A stretch of 64,000 nt of DNA from positions 428,769 to 492,768 of the forward strand of contig NZ_JADZLT010000050.1 in the NCBI RefSeq assembly GCF_015904235.1, written 5' to 3'. The translations under genes were made by a program, and so were the position numbers. Below are positions 43,583-53,039 of this stretch, in pieces (the first letter of the stretch is position 1; every line of letters starts with the position of its first letter). Below the pieces are notes generated by a model that saw only the letters and a list, made by a program, of their open reading frames with translations, made no database searches and was not told where the DNA came from. This stretch comes from Methylobrevis albus. GTDB lineage: Bacteria; Pseudomonadota; Alphaproteobacteria; Rhizobiales; Pleomorphomonadaceae.

Positions 43583-44770
43583 CTACCGGAACGCGGCGAT
43601 CCGCCGGCTGACCTCCTGCATGACGCGGGCGTCGTGGTGCTTGACCGCATCGCCCCATTCCGGCGGACGCGACCATTGCGGCATGCGCCGGCAGGAGGTG
43701 GCCGGGCACTGGTACGCCATGATGGTGCGGACCTGCTTGGCCGGGTTGATCCAGCCGTGACCATAGGCGAACGGCCCGCCACCGCCGCCCGCCTCCGGAT
43801 TGTGCACGGCGCCGAACAGATGCCCGATCTCGTGCGCGAAGGAATAATAGCCCGTCGCGCAGTTCTGCCAGACCACGGCGAAGGCCCGGTCCTGCCCGGC
43901 ATAGACCGAGGCGAGGCCGCAGAACTGGTCGTCGTCGTTGATCAGCACCACGACATCGGCCTTCGCCGCGTCGCGCAGCGCATGGATATTGTCCATGAAG
44001 CCGTCCGACTTTGATCGCAGCCGATTGAGGTCGGTCTGGAAGTCGCCGGATTCCTGGTAATCGAGCACGGCCGTGCCGACGAGACGCTGGCGGACGGCGA
44101 TGTCCGAGTTCACGTAGGACTGGTTCGATTCCGCTACCGCCAGCCCGGCGAACGAGGCGATGTTCGCGACCGCATCGCGGGCGGCCGGGGTGAAGGCGAC
44201 GAAGACGTCGATCGTCTCGATCGTCGTATCGGCGGCATCGCGCAGATCGCGCGGGTCGACCGGCGGAATGTCGGGCTGGTCGCCGGGATTGAGGTTCTGC
44301 AGCTCCGGCGGATGCTCCGGCGGCAGGCCGGACGGGTCTTCCTTGATCAGCGCGTGCAGCCCGCCGCCGAGCGGCCGGATGCGGTAGAGGTCGGTGGGCG
44401 TCTCGATCGTCGCCGTCACCGCGTCGCCGTCGACGGCAAAGGTCGCGGTGCCGCCGAGTTGCTGTTCGATCTCACCGATCCAGGTCGCCGAGCGCGGGCC
44501 GGATCGCTCGCCGAAGTTCCGCATCGCCGAGAACTTCCCTTCCGGGAGGTCGAACTCGACATTGCTGCCTTCGACGATGCGCGCGGTGTCGATCGTGACG
44601 AGGTTGACCGAGCCCGTCGTCTTCGACTGGTTGATACTATCGAGCGCCAGCGACTGGCCCGGCGTCAAATCCGGTGTATCGGTGACGAAGTTGATGATCG
44701 ACTGAGATCTTGCAGGCAGCGTCGCCAGCATCACGGCGAAAAATGCGGCCATCATCAAACGAATACTCAT
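43583..44770 (-). CDS. Secreted zinc metalloprotease with HExxHxxGxxH motif (M12/M72-like)
   Basis: A 395-residue protein with a signal peptide ('M-S-I-R-L-M-M-A-A-F-F' ... 'P-A-R-S-Q-S') ending near residue 24. An N-terminal prodomain-like beta region spans about 25-185. The catalytic domain begins 'E-T-I-D-V-F-V-A-F-T' and carries 'H-E-I-G-H-L-F-G-A-V-H' near 315 with a Met-turn in 'T-I-M-A-Y-Q' near 353. Three His ligands and the Glu make it a metzincin, close to reprolysin/peptidyl-Asp peptidases. Several Cys residues ('F-C-G-L', 'Q-N-C-A-T', 'Y-Q-C-P-A-T-S-C') fit secreted disulfides. The start at 44770 is chosen over a more upstream frame because it begins the signal peptide. Confidence 0.87.
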   Translation of the reverse strand: MSIRLMMAAFFAVMLATLPARSQSIINFVTDTPDLTPGQSLALDSINQSKTTGSVNLVTIDTARIVEGSNVEFDLPEGKFSAMRNFGERSGPRSATWIGEIEQQLGGTATFAVDGDAVTATIETPTDLYRIRPLGGGLHALIKEDPSGLPPEHPPELQNLNPGDQPDIPPVDPRDLRDAADTTIETIDVFVAFTPAARDAVANIASFAGLAVAESNQSYVNSDIAVRQRLVGTAVLDYQESGDFQTDLNRLRSKSDGFMDNIHALRDAAKADVVVLINDDDQFCGLASVYAGQDRAFAVVWQNCATGYYSFAHEIGHLFGAVHNPEAGGGGGPFAYGHGWINPAKQVRTIMAYQCPATSCRRMPQWSRPPEWGDAVKHHDARVMQEVSRRIAAFR

Positions 44771-45036
44771 GACAAGCCCTCCTGACGGGGACATCTCATC
44801 ATTGAAAATCACGCTCGCGGGGCGCGGTATCCGGAAAGCCGAATTCTAGGAAATCGTCTTTCTCGATCTATTGTTTGTGATTTAATAGTTGAAATGTAGC
44901 ACAATCTGCTTGTCGATGCTATCGACTTTTTCCGCGCGACTTCTGTTCCCCGATGCTGAGCTTACCCGCCGGCGGTCGCCGTCTCGTCGCTTTGGGCTTG
45001 CCGCATCATGGGGGAACGCGCTAATCAGATGGCGTC

Positions 45037-45110
45037 GCGGGTGTAGTTCAATGGTAGAACGGCAGCTTCCCAAGCTGCATACGAGGGTTCGATTCCCTTC
45101 ACCCGCTCCA
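45037..45110 (+). tRNA. tRNA-Gly (anticodon CCC)
   Basis: A 74-base cloverleaf including an encoded CCA end. The acceptor stem GCGGGTG pairs with CACCCGC. The anticodon arm GCAGC-TTCCCAA-GCTGC gives anticodon CCC, and the T arm contains GGTTCGATTCC. It lies 10 bp from the convergent end of the GT2 gene. Confidence 0.97.
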
Positions 45111-45120
45111 AACTCCCACA

Positions 45121-47457
45121 TCACCCCGTCCAGAGCCGCCGCAGCCGTGCGCCGAGCCGCTGTGTCCATGTCGGGCGCAGGGCGGGGGGCAAGCCGTCGT
45201 GGGGGTCGTCGCGCGGGGCGTCGTGCGGGACGTGCGGGGTTTTTGCCCAGTGGTGCGGACGGGCGATGAGCTGCAGCAGGGCGAGCCAGGCGGCGGCCGA
45301 GACGAGCAGCCAGTAGAGCGGCATCAGCGGCACATGGGCGGCGAGCGCGAAGCGGCCGCGGATCGCCAGCGTGCGCGAGGCGAGCCAGAGGCTGGCGCCG
45401 TAGCCGAACAGGATGTTGAGCCCGGCGCCTGCGACGACGAGGTCGCCGGCAAAGCTGGAGCCGATTTCGAGCGGCACCGTGCCCGAGACGTGCAGAACGA
45501 TCAGCGCGACGCCAGCGGGATGGGCGAGCGCCGAGAGCACCACCGCGCCGACCTGGGCCTGCACCGCGAGAAAGCCCGCCGGGCCAAGATCGGCCCAGAG
45601 CCGGTGCGGCCGGCGCATGTGCACCAGCCAGGTGATCATCCAGCCCTTGATCCAGCGCTGGCGCTGGCGGCGCCAGGTGCGGAACCGCGCCGGCGCCTCC
45701 TCGAAGGTGACGGATTCGATCATGCCGCTCGTCCAGCCGAGCCGGGCGAGGCGGATGCCGAGGTCGGCGTCCTCGGTGACGTTCCACGGATCCCAACTGC
45801 CGACGGTGTCGAGCGCCGCGCGCCGGAAGTGATTGGAGGTGCCCCCCAGCGGCATCGGCAGGCGCAGGCGGGCGAGATAGGGCAGCAGCCCCTCGAACAG
45901 CGCGGCGTATTCGATGGCGAACTGCGCCTGCAGCGGGTTGCGGATGCGGTCGATCTCGAGCCGTGCCTGCACGCAGCCGAGGTCGGCCGGGCCGGTGGCG
46001 AAGGCTTCGGCGGCGCGGAGCAGCTGGTCGGGGTGCGGCCGGTCCTCGGCGTCGAACACGGCGACGATGTCGCCCTCGCAGAAGGCGAGCGCGTAGGCGA
46101 GCGCGCGCGGCTTGGTCGCCGGGCGGCCGTGCGGCACCACCAGCACCTCGAAATGCGGCGCGCGGCAGTGCTCCTCCGCGGCGGCGCGGGTGGCGAGGTC
46201 GTCGACCTCGAGCACGATCTTGATGTCGAGGCGGTCGCGCGGATAGCGCAGCCGTTCCAGCGCCGCGACCAGCCCCGGGATCATCGCCGCCTCGTCGCGC
46301 AGCGCGACGAGCACGCTGTAGCGCGGCAGCGGCAGCGCACCGAGGTCCGGCGGCGCGCGGCGCACCGGCAGGGCGATGCAGAGCAGCGCGTAGATGCGCA
46401 AAAGGCCGATGGCGATAAAGCCGGCCGTGGTGCCGACCAGCGCGACGCCGAGCACCAGCGACGGCCACGCCGCCGTCGCCGCGGCGAGCGACGGGATGGC
46501 GAGGGCGAGACCGACGCGGAGCGGCATCGCCGGGGCGGCGCGGGCCGACAGCGCCGGGTCGATCTCCCCGAGCCGGGCGACGGCGGCCTCCAGCGTCGGC
46601 CGGGCGATGCGGGCGCGGACGGCCGCGCGGAGGTCTCTCGCGGTGGCGACGACGAGGCGGGCGCGCGGCACGCCGTGGCGGGCGAGTTCGGCGAGCGCCG
46701 TGCCGAGCCGGCCGACGGCCGGGGCAACCACGATGACGGGGCTGCCGTCCGGGGCGGTGGCGGCGATGATGCGCAGCCGCGCGGCGACGGCCGGGGCGAT
46801 CGCCGCCGGCACGTCGAGCCGCCAGCCGGGGCCGAGCCGGGCGAAGCGGACGCCATGGCGCCGCGCGATCAGGCGGCAGACGGCGGCCTCGCCGACGCGC
46901 GGGTCGGCGGCGAGCCGGTGCACCGCCGACCCGCCGGCAGCGCTTGCGCCGGCCGCGCGGTGCAGCGCGCGTTCCGGAATCTCCCCCACGTCCCAGGCGA
47001 GCAGCCGCCCGGCGCGGGCGGGGGCGATCAGGCGCAGGTCGGCGGCGAGTTCCGGCAGCGCGGCGAGCAAGTCGGCGAGGCCACCGAGCTGGTCGGCGCG
47101 CGGGCTGGCGGCGACCAGCACCCGGCCGCGCTCGCCGCGCCGGGAGGCGAGCCAGGCCTCGACCGCCGCCGCCCCGCGAAACGCGGGCGCGATCTCGCCG
47201 AGCAGCGCCACGGTGGCCGCGTCGAGCGCCGCGATGCCGAGGTCGGCGGCCATGCGGTCATAGGCGGGGTCGGCGGGCAGCACGCCGAGGCCGAGCAGGA
47301 TGTCGACGGCGTGGCGGCCGGTCTCCTGTGCCAGCGCCTCGGCGAAAGCGACGACCTCGCGCGGCAGGTCGTCCCCGGCGGCGGGCGGGCGCGCGCCGGC
47401 CGGCGCCGCGACGGCGCCCACGGATCCCGCGGACACGCCCCCTTCCCCGCTCGCCAT
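45121..47457 (-). CDS. Membrane glycosyltransferase family 2 with N-terminal accessory domain
   Basis: A 778-residue inverting synthase. The N-terminal 300 residues are Ala-rich and include a stretch near 190-280 that resembles the MshEN/GspE-N domain seen ahead of some GT2 enzymes. Membrane segments near 305-355 precede the GT-A domain. Catalytic motifs are 'V-D-D-L' near 415, 'V-F-D-A-E-D-R-P' near 467 (the D-x-D), 'T-E-D-A-D-L-G' near 560 and 'Q-R-Q-R-W-I-K-G-W' near 595 (Q-x-x-R-W). Further membrane helices end the protein. The layout is that of cellulose-synthase-like enzymes that polymerise and extrude a glycan. The ATG at 47457 is used; the more upstream frame is Arg/Pro-rich and unlikely. 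Confidence 0.87.
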   Translation of the reverse strand: MASGEGGVSAGSVGAVAAPAGARPPAAGDDLPREVVAFAEALAQETGRHAVDILLGLGVLPADPAYDRMAADLGIAALDAATVALLGEIAPAFRGAAAVEAWLASRRGERGRVLVAASPRADQLGGLADLLAALPELAADLRLIAPARAGRLLAWDVGEIPERALHRAAGASAAGGSAVHRLAADPRVGEAAVCRLIARRHGVRFARLGPGWRLDVPAAIAPAVAARLRIIAATAPDGSPVIVVAPAVGRLGTALAELARHGVPRARLVVATARDLRAAVRARIARPTLEAAVARLGEIDPALSARAAPAMPLRVGLALAIPSLAAATAAWPSLVLGVALVGTTAGFIAIGLLRIYALLCIALPVRRAPPDLGALPLPRYSVLVALRDEAAMIPGLVAALERLRYPRDRLDIKIVLEVDDLATRAAAEEHCRAPHFEVLVVPHGRPATKPRALAYALAFCEGDIVAVFDAEDRPHPDQLLRAAEAFATGPADLGCVQARLEIDRIRNPLQAQFAIEYAALFEGLLPYLARLRLPMPLGGTSNHFRRAALDTVGSWDPWNVTEDADLGIRLARLGWTSGMIESVTFEEAPARFRTWRRQRQRWIKGWMITWLVHMRRPHRLWADLGPAGFLAVQAQVGAVVLSALAHPAGVALIVLHVSGTVPLEIGSSFAGDLVVAGAGLNILFGYGASLWLASRTLAIRGRFALAAHVPLMPLYWLLVSAAAWLALLQLIARPHHWAKTPHVPHDAPRDDPHDGLPPALRPTWTQRLGARLRRLWTG

Positions 47458-47709
47458 GCGGGCCGCCCCCCGTTGCCTGCGCCGCTGCCGTCTCCCTCGT
47501 CCTGGTTCCTGCGCGCCGCGCGCGATCGGCGCGGCCCCTTGCGAAGCGCCCGCGCCCGGCCCCCGGGGTGCGAATACGCGTCGCCAAATCACCTGCCGCA
47601 CGGCTAGGATGCGCCCGGTTCGCCGCGGCGCTGCAGGGTGCGGCGCCGGCCCGGGCAGCCGTGGAAACGCCCGCGGCCCGCCCATGCCCGTTAAAATCGT
47701 AGTCGTTCG

Positions 47710-48618
47710 ATGAAGAGATCAGCAATAGTATTCTTGGTGGCCGGTACGCTTCTCGCCGCGATCGGCGGTTGCCTGCCGGCCGGCGCCGAAGGCAGCGCCC
47801 CGGCCGCGCGGCCGGGCGCCGCGGCGGGCACCACCGTGCACTTGGCGCAGGCCGCCGCCGGCGCTACCGCGACCTTGCCGCCGCGCGTGTTCGATCCGGG
47901 GTTGCAGGCCGGCGAGGCCGGGCTGCCGCCGCGCAGCATCCGCTTCGTCACCACCGACGATTTCCCGCCGTTCAACTTCGCCGACGGCGGCGGCACGCTG
48001 ATCGGCTACAACGTGGAACTCGCGCGGGCGATCTGCCGCGGCGCCGGCGTCGCCTGCACGATCCAGGCGCTGCCCTTCGACGAACTTGGCGCGGCGGTCG
48101 CCGAAAACCGGGCGGACGCGATCATCGCCGGGCTGCGGCGGCCCGATGCGCCGGGCGAGCTGCTGTTCACGCGGCCCTATCTGGTGATCCCGGCGCGCTT
48201 CGTCGCGGCCGCCGGGGCGGCGATCACGGCGACGCCGGAAGGGCTCGCCGGCCTGACGGTCGCCGTCGTCGCCGGCTCGCGGCACGAGGCCTATCTCAGC
48301 GATTTCTTCGGCGACACGACGCGCGTCACCGCGCCCGACCTCGCCGGCGCGCTGGCGCTGCTAAAAGAGGGCAAGGCGGCGGCGGTGTTCGCGGACGCGC
48401 TGCCGCTGACCTTCTGGTTGAACGGTCCGGCGGCGGCGGGCTGTTGCGGCTTTGCCGGCGGGCCCTACATCGAGCCGGCCTATTTCGACGGGGGGCTGGC
48501 GATCGCGGTGTCGGGCGAGCCGCTGAAGGTCTTCCTCGACGGCGCGCTGATGCGGCTCGAGCAGTCGGGCGAACTCGGCGAGTTGTCGCTGACGTTCTTC
48601 CCGGCCGGGCTGTACTGA
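47710..48618 (+). CDS. Periplasmic solute-binding family 3-type protein
   Basis: A 302-residue exported protein. The N-terminus has a hydrophobic core followed by 'I-G-G-C-L' near residue 21, a weak lipobox, so it may be a lipoprotein. A linker to residue 70 precedes the binding domain: 'F-V-T-T-D-D-F-P-P-F-N-F' near 80, 'G-Y-N-V-E-L-A-R-A-I' near 100 and 'F-D-E-L-G-A-A-V-A-E-N-R-A-D-A-I-I-A' near 125 are typical of family 3 amino-acid binders and related periplasmic sensors. No permease or ATPase lies nearby, so it is an orphan component. Convergent with gcrA. Confidence 0.85.
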   Translation: MKRSAIVFLVAGTLLAAIGGCLPAGAEGSAPAARPGAAAGTTVHLAQAAAGATATLPPRVFDPGLQAGEAGLPPRSIRFVTTDDFPPFNFADGGGTLIGYNVELARAICRGAGVACTIQALPFDELGAAVAENRADAIIAGLRRPDAPGELLFTRPYLVIPARFVAAAGAAITATPEGLAGLTVAVVAGSRHEAYLSDFFGDTTRVTAPDLAGALALLKEGKAAAVFADALPLTFWLNGPAAAGCCGFAGGPYIEPAYFDGGLAIAVSGEPLKVFLDGALMRLEQSGELGELSLTFFPAGLY

Positions 48619-48632
48619 GGGCCGGCCCGGCG

Positions 48633-48669
48633 CCCTGCCCCTCCGGCGGAAGGCCGGAGGAGGACAGGG
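48633..48669. terminator. Possible bidirectional hairpin between the binding protein and gcrA
   Basis: An imperfect stem, CCCTG-CCCCTCCGGC pairing with GCCGGAGG-AGGACAGGG around a short loop, lies 15 bp after the plus-strand gene. There is no U-tract, so it may act as a transcript end stabiliser or as a weak terminator between two convergent genes. Confidence 0.4.
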
Positions 48670-48732
48670 ACCGCCAAGGGGGCTTGCCCGCGGGATCCCG
48701 CGCGGGCGGTCGTCAGGCGGGCTTGCGGCCGC

Positions 48733-49239
48733 TCAGCTCGCCTTGCGGTCGCGGCGGCGGTCGTGCGCCGGCTGGTAGGCCATGCGGCAATGGTAGGTGC
48801 AGTAAGGCACGCCCGATTCCGACTTGCGGCCGCAGAAGAAGAAGTCGGCGCGGCTCGGGTCGCCGATCGGCCATTTGCAGGTCTGCTCGGTCAGCGTCAG
48901 GATCGTCGCGCGCTCGAACGGCACGACCTCGGGCACCGGCGCCGGGGCGGGAGCGACCTCCGGGGCGGCCTCGGCCATCGGCTCGGCCTTCACGGCGAGG
49001 TTGCCGATGGTGATCGGCGCGACCGGGCGCATCGGATGGCTGGGCTCGCGGGCCTTGCGCGGCCGGGCCGCCTGCGGCTGCGGCTTGGCACGACCGGAGA
49101 GGCCGAGCCGGTGGACCTTGCCGATCACCGCATTGCGGGTCACGCCGCCGAGTTCCGCCGCGATCTGGCTGGCGCTGTGACCCTCCATCCAGAGGGTCTT
49201 GAGACGCTCCACGCGATCGTCGGTCCAGGAAAGATCCAT
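48733..49239 (-). CDS. gcrA: GcrA cell cycle regulator
   Basis: A 168-residue alphaproteobacterial regulator that works with RNA polymerase sigma70 and with CcrM methylation at GANTC sites. The N-terminus 'S-W-T-D-D-R-V-E-R-L-K-T-L-W' and 'S-A-S-Q-I-A-A-E-L-G-G-V-T-R-N-A' hold the DNA-binding domain. A Pro/Ala-rich linker spans 50-115, and the C-terminal sigma-binding part has 'C-K-W-P-I-G-D-P' and 'F-F-F-C-G-R-K', with 'Y-C-T-Y-H-C' near the end. The ATG at 49239 gives the normal N-terminus; the longer frame upstream is rejected. A GAATC (GANTC class) lies about 25 bp upstream of the start, as often near cell-cycle genes. Confidence 0.95.
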   Translation of the reverse strand: MDLSWTDDRVERLKTLWMEGHSASQIAAELGGVTRNAVIGKVHRLGLSGRAKPQPQAARPRKAREPSHPMRPVAPITIGNLAVKAEPMAEAAPEVAPAPAPVPEVVPFERATILTLTEQTCKWPIGDPSRADFFFCGRKSESGVPYCTYHCRMAYQPAHDRRRDRKAS

Positions 49240-49367
49240 CGTTCCGCTACTCCTGACTTGAGGTTCGAATCCGTCGTCATCGCGCCGGAAAGCTCCGGGC
49301 GTTCGCGGCGCCGCCCCTTGAGCGCCGCTCTGCCACCGATGACGTGATGCACCTCGAGAGGTCCAGA

Positions 49368-49387
49368 CCATACGATATGTCGTATGG
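49368..49387. promoter_or_regulatory. Perfect inverted repeat CCATACGA-N4-TCGTATGG
   Basis: An 8-bp perfect palindrome with a 4-base spacer in otherwise GC-rich DNA. It lies about 130 bp upstream of gcrA and 290 bp upstream of argD. It has the look of a dimeric repressor site; the cognate protein is not identified. Confidence 0.5.
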
Positions 49388-49556
49388 CCCAGGCCGGAAA
49401 CTACAATACCCGTTGAGTCGCTGGCAACGACGCACCGCCCCGGCGGCAGGGTGGCCGGCGGTTTTCCCCAGCTTAACGCCCCTGGCGTGCAACGGCGGCG
49501 CCGGAAACATGGAAAACGTCCGCCAAGCCCGCGCCGCGGCTCGCAAATCCCGGCGA

Positions 49557-49587
49557 TTGACAGCGCCCGCAGGCCTTATGGTATACG
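49557..49587 (+). promoter_or_regulatory. Putative sigma70 promoter of argD
   Basis: A consensus -35 hexamer TTGACA (49557-49562) is followed at 18-19 bp by GTATAC or TATACG (49581-49587), a reasonable -10. The argD start lies about 93 bp downstream. The strand and position fit, but the -10 is imperfect. Confidence 0.55.
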
Positions 49588-49679
49588 AAGACCGTCGGGC
49601 CGCGCCGCCAATTCAGGGGACGCGGCCATTTCTATTTGCGCACCAGCGCAGCACCCTCCTTCGATCGACCGGGAAAGCC

Positions 49680-50879
49680 ATGTCCGCCGCACCCTCCGCC
49701 GTCTCGCCGCTGTTTGCGACCTTCGCCCGCGCCGACGTCGCCTTCGAGCGAGGCGAGGGCGCGTGGCTCTACACGGAGAGCGGCGACGCCTGGCTCGATT
49801 TCGGCGCCGGCATCGCGGTCAACGCGCTCGGCCACGCCCATCCGCACCTCGTCGAGGCGCTGACGCGGCAAGCCGGCAAGCTGTGGCACACGTCGAACCT
49901 GTTCCAGATCCCCGAGCAGACCCGGCTCGCGCAGCGGCTCGTCGACCATTCCTTCGCCGACCGGGTTTTCTTCTCCAATTCCGGCGCCGAGGCGCTGGAG
50001 GCGGCGATCAAGACGGCGCGGCGCTATCACTACGCGCGCGGCAACCCCGAGCGCGTGCGCATCGTCACCTTCGAGGGTGCGTTCCACGGCCGCACGCTGG
50101 CGACGCTCGCCGCCGGCGGCCAGGCGAAGTATCTCGAAGGCTTCGGTCCGAAGGTCGAGGGCTTCGACCAGGTGCCGTTCGCCGACTTCGAGGCGGCGAA
50201 GGCCGCCGTCGGCCCCGAGACGGCGGCGATCCTGATCGAGCCGATCCAGGGCGAGGGCGGCGTGCGGCCGGTGCCGCACGGCGTGCTGCGGGCGCTGCGC
50301 GAGCTCTGCGACGCCGAGGGCATCCTGCTCGTCTACGACGAGGTGCAGACCGGCATCGGCCGCACCGGCAAGCTGTTCGCCTATGAGCTTTCGGGCGTCG
50401 CCCCCGACATCCTCGCCTCGGCGAAGGGCCTCGGCGGCGGCTTCCCGGTCGGCGCGTGCCTTGCCACCGAGGCGGCGTCTGCGGCGATGGTCGCCGGCAC
50501 GCACGGCACCACCTTCGGCGGCAATCCGCTGGCGATGGCCGTCGGCAACGCCGTGCTCGACGTCGTGCTGGCGCCCGGCTTCCTCGACCATGTCCAGGGC
50601 ACCGCGCTGAACCTGAAGCAGAAACTCGCCGCCGTGGTCGACGCCCATCCGGACGTGTTCGAGACGGTGCGCGGCGAAGGCCTGCTGATCGGACTCAAAT
50701 GCGTGAAGCCCGTGGCCGAGGTCGCCGCCGCGGTCCGTGGCCACCGGATGATCGCGATCCCCGCCGGCGACAACGTGCTGCGGCTGCTGCCGCCGCTGAT
50801 CGTCGGCGAGCACGAGGTCGCCGAAGCCGTCGCCCGTATCGATGCTGCCGCCGGCGACCTCGTCGCCGCCGGCGCGTGA
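49680..50879 (+). CDS. argD: Acetylornithine aminotransferase
   Basis: A 399-residue class III PLP enzyme that makes N-acetylornithine in arginine synthesis and can act on succinyl-diaminopimelate. Motifs include '[14 protein letters not shown]' near residue 37, '[15 protein letters not shown]' near 97, '[11 protein letters not shown]' near 220 and the PLP Lys in 'A-S-A-K-G-L-G-G-G' near 247. The ATG at 49680 is chosen because the preceding in-frame extension is not family-like. It precedes argF by 12 bp. Confidence 0.95.
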   Translation: MSAAPSAVSPLFATFARADVAFERGEGAWLYTESGDAWLDFGAGIAVNALGHAHPHLVEALTRQAGKLWHTSNLFQIPEQTRLAQRLVDHSFADRVFFSNSGAEALEAAIKTARRYHYARGNPERVRIVTFEGAFHGRTLATLAAGGQAKYLEGFGPKVEGFDQVPFADFEAAKAAVGPETAAILIEPIQGEGGVRPVPHGVLRALRELCDAEGILLVYDEVQTGIGRTGKLFAYELSGVAPDILASAKGLGGGFPVGACLATEAASAAMVAGTHGTTFGGNPLAMAVGNAVLDVVLAPGFLDHVQGTALNLKQKLAAVVDAHPDVFETVRGEGLLIGLKCVKPVAEVAAAVRGHRMIAIPAGDNVLRLLPPLIVGEHEVAEAVARIDAAAGDLVAAGA

Positions 50880-50891
50880 GGAGGATGCCCG

Positions 50892-51890
50892 ATGACCTCC
50901 CATTCCGCCATCGCCAACGGTGACGCCGCCGCCCCGGGGGCCGCCGTGACCGGCGCCGTCCGGCACTTCCTCGACCTCACCGACGTCTCCGCAGCGGAGC
51001 TCCGGCGCATCCTCGATGCCGCCGCCGCCATCAAGGCGGAGCGCGCCGAGGCGAAGCGCGCCGGCCACGCCCGGCGCGGCGACGGCCCGCTCGCCGGCAA
51101 GGTGCTCGCCATGGTGTTCGAGCGCCCGTCGACGCGCACGCGCGTCTCCTTCGACGTCGGCATGCGCGAGCTCGGCGGCGAGACGCTGATGCTGACCGGC
51201 GCGGAAATGCAGCTCGGCCGCGGCGAGACCATCGCCGACACCGCCCGCGTGCTGTCGCGCTACGTCGACGCGATCATGATCCGCATTCTCGACCACGCCG
51301 ACCTCGCCGAACTCGGCGCCCATGCCACCGTGCCTGTGATCAACGGCCTCACCCGGCTGTCGCACCCGTGCCAGGTGATGGCCGACGTGATGACCTTCGA
51401 GGAGCACCGCGGCCCGATCGCCGGCAAGACGGTGGCCTGGGTCGGCGACGGCAACAACGTGCTCGCCTCCTGGGTGCACGCCGCGGCGCGCTTCGGCTTC
51501 AAGCTCCGCATCGCGACGCCGCCGGAGCTCGCGCTGCGCGACGCGCCGATCGACTGGGCGCGCGCCAACGGTGGTACGATCGAGGTCGGCACCGACGCGT
51601 TCGAAGCCGTGGACGGCGCCGACTGCGTCGTGACCGACACCTGGGTGTCGATGGGCGACAAGGAGCTGGAGCGCCGCCACAACCTCCTGAAGCCGTTCCA
51701 GGTCAACGACCGGCTGATGGCGGCGGCGGACAGGAATGCAATCTTCATGCATTGCCTGCCGGCGCACCGCGACGAGGAAGTGACGAGTTCGGTGATGGAC
51801 GGCCCGCAATCGGTGGTGTTCGACGAGGCCGAGAACCGACTGCACGCGCAGAAGGGCATCCTCGCCTGGTGCCTCGGAGCGGTCGCTTGA
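50892..51890 (+). CDS. argF: Ornithine carbamoyltransferase
   Basis: A 332-residue enzyme with the carbamoyl-phosphate loop 'S-T-R-T-R-V-S-F' near residue 80, the 'H-P-C-Q' ornithine-side motif near 157, 'D-T-W-V-S-M-G' near 250 and the catalytic Cys in 'M-H-C-L-P-A-H-R' near 290. It forms citrulline from ornithine and carbamoyl phosphate. The first 20 residues are an unconserved Ala-rich leader; the start is the ATG with a purine-rich upstream (GAGGATGCCCG). Its stop codon overlaps the hslO start. Confidence 0.96.
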   Translation: MTSHSAIANGDAAAPGAAVTGAVRHFLDLTDVSAAELRRILDAAAAIKAERAEAKRAGHARRGDGPLAGKVLAMVFERPSTRTRVSFDVGMRELGGETLMLTGAEMQLGRGETIADTARVLSRYVDAIMIRILDHADLAELGAHATVPVINGLTRLSHPCQVMADVMTFEEHRGPIAGKTVAWVGDGNNVLASWVHAAARFGFKLRIATPPELALRDAPIDWARANGGTIEVGTDAFEAVDGADCVVTDTWVSMGDKELERRHNLLKPFQVNDRLMAAADRNAIFMHCLPAHRDEEVTSSVMDGPQSVVFDEAENRLHAQKGILAWCLGAVA

Positions 51891-52903
51891 GCGCGGATAT
51901 CGCGGGCACCGGCGATCCGGCCCCGGCCGCCGGCCGCCCTGGCGACGACGCGGTACTGCCGTTCGCCGTCGAGGCGCTCGACAGCCGCGGCCGGCTGGTG
52001 CACCTCGGCCCGGCGCTCGACACCATCCTGTCGCGGCACGCCTATCCCGAGCCGGTGGCCCGGCTGATCGGCGAGGCGGCGGCGCTGACGGCGCTGCTCG
52101 GCACGGCGCTGAAGTTCGACGGCCGCTTCATCTTCCAGACCCAGAGCGACGGCCCGGTGCACATGCTGGTCGTCGACTTCGAGGCGCCCGACCGGCTGCG
52201 CGCCTGCGCCCGCTTCGACGAGGCCGCCGTGCACGCGGCGATCGCGGAGGGGCGCGCGACGAGCGCCGACCTGCTCGGCGCCGGCCATCTCGCGATGACG
52301 GTCGACCAGGGCCCGGACATGAGCCGCTACCAGGGCGTGGTGCCGCTCGACGGCCGTTCGCTGGAGGACGCGGCGCACCAGTATTTCGCGCAGTCGGAGC
52401 AGATCCCGACCCGGGTGCGCCTCGCCGTCGCCGAGGTGGTCAGCCGCGACGCCGGCCACGCGCCGCGGCACGCCTGGCGCGCCGGCGGGCTGCTGGTGCA
52501 GTTCCTGCCCGAATCCAGCGCCCGGTTGCCGGTGCGCGACCTCGACCCCGGCGACGCGCCCGAGGGCAGCCTGCCGCTGCCTGTCGACGAGGACGACGCC
52601 TGGACCGAGGCCGCCTCGCTGGTCGGCACCGTCGAGGACCACGAGCTCACCGACCCGGCCGTCTCCGCCGAGGACCTGCTCTACCGCCTGTTCCACGAGC
52701 GCGGCGTGCGCGTCTACGACCGCCAGCCGATCATCGAGCGCTGCCGCTGCTCCCGCGACAAGGTCGCCGACATGCTGCGGAGCTTTTCGGCCGACGACCG
52801 GAAAGACATGGTCGACGAGGGCCGCATCAACGTGACGTGCGAGTTCTGCTCAACGGCGTATGATTTTGACCCGGCGGAGTTTGAGGTGGGCGAGGAAGAG
52901 TAA
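51887..52903 (+). CDS. hslO: Hsp33 family redox-regulated chaperone
   Basis: A 338-residue holdase activated by oxidation. The N-terminal domain has '[13 protein letters not shown]' near residue 60 and '[11 protein letters not shown]' near 83. The C-terminal zinc cluster is complete: 'C-R-C' near 286 and 'C-E-F-C' near 320. It begins at a TTG (51887-51889) that overlaps the argF stop TGA (51888-51890). No ATG or GTG fits better in the next 35 codons, so translation is probably coupled to argF. The acidic tail is typical. Confidence 0.93.
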   Translation: MSADIAGTGDPAPAAGRPGDDAVLPFAVEALDSRGRLVHLGPALDTILSRHAYPEPVARLIGEAAALTALLGTALKFDGRFIFQTQSDGPVHMLVVDFEAPDRLRACARFDEAAVHAAIAEGRATSADLLGAGHLAMTVDQGPDMSRYQGVVPLDGRSLEDAAHQYFAQSEQIPTRVRLAVAEVVSRDAGHAPRHAWRAGGLLVQFLPESSARLPVRDLDPGDAPEGSLPLPVDEDDAWTEAASLVGTVEDHELTDPAVSAEDLLYRLFHERGVRVYDRQPIIERCRCSRDKVADMLRSFSADDRKDMVDEGRINVTCEFCSTAYDFDPAEFEVGEEE

Positions 52904-53039
52904 GGTGGGAATGGTTGTCGGCGTGCGCCGACGGGTTCCAGCACCAACGCGAGATCACCGCCCTCAATGCGATCAGCTTGGATCTGACCGGGGTCTCGAT
53001 CATCTGAGCGAGGGCGCGGGACAGGATCTGGCGAGCACG

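Larger units (their letters stand above)
49240..49679. other. Divergent intergenic region between gcrA and argD
   Basis: This 440-bp region carries the promoters of both genes. It contains a GAATC site near 49265, a perfect 8-bp inverted repeat at 49368-49387 and a TTGACA hexamer at 49557-49562 for argD. An open frame continuous with argD crosses part of it but lacks aminotransferase-like sequence, so it is not coding. Confidence 0.6.

Noticed and set aside
49344..49679. N-terminal extension of argD by 112 codons
   Set aside because: The extension has no aminotransferase-like sequence, crosses a promoter-like TTGACA and the standard start is at 49680.
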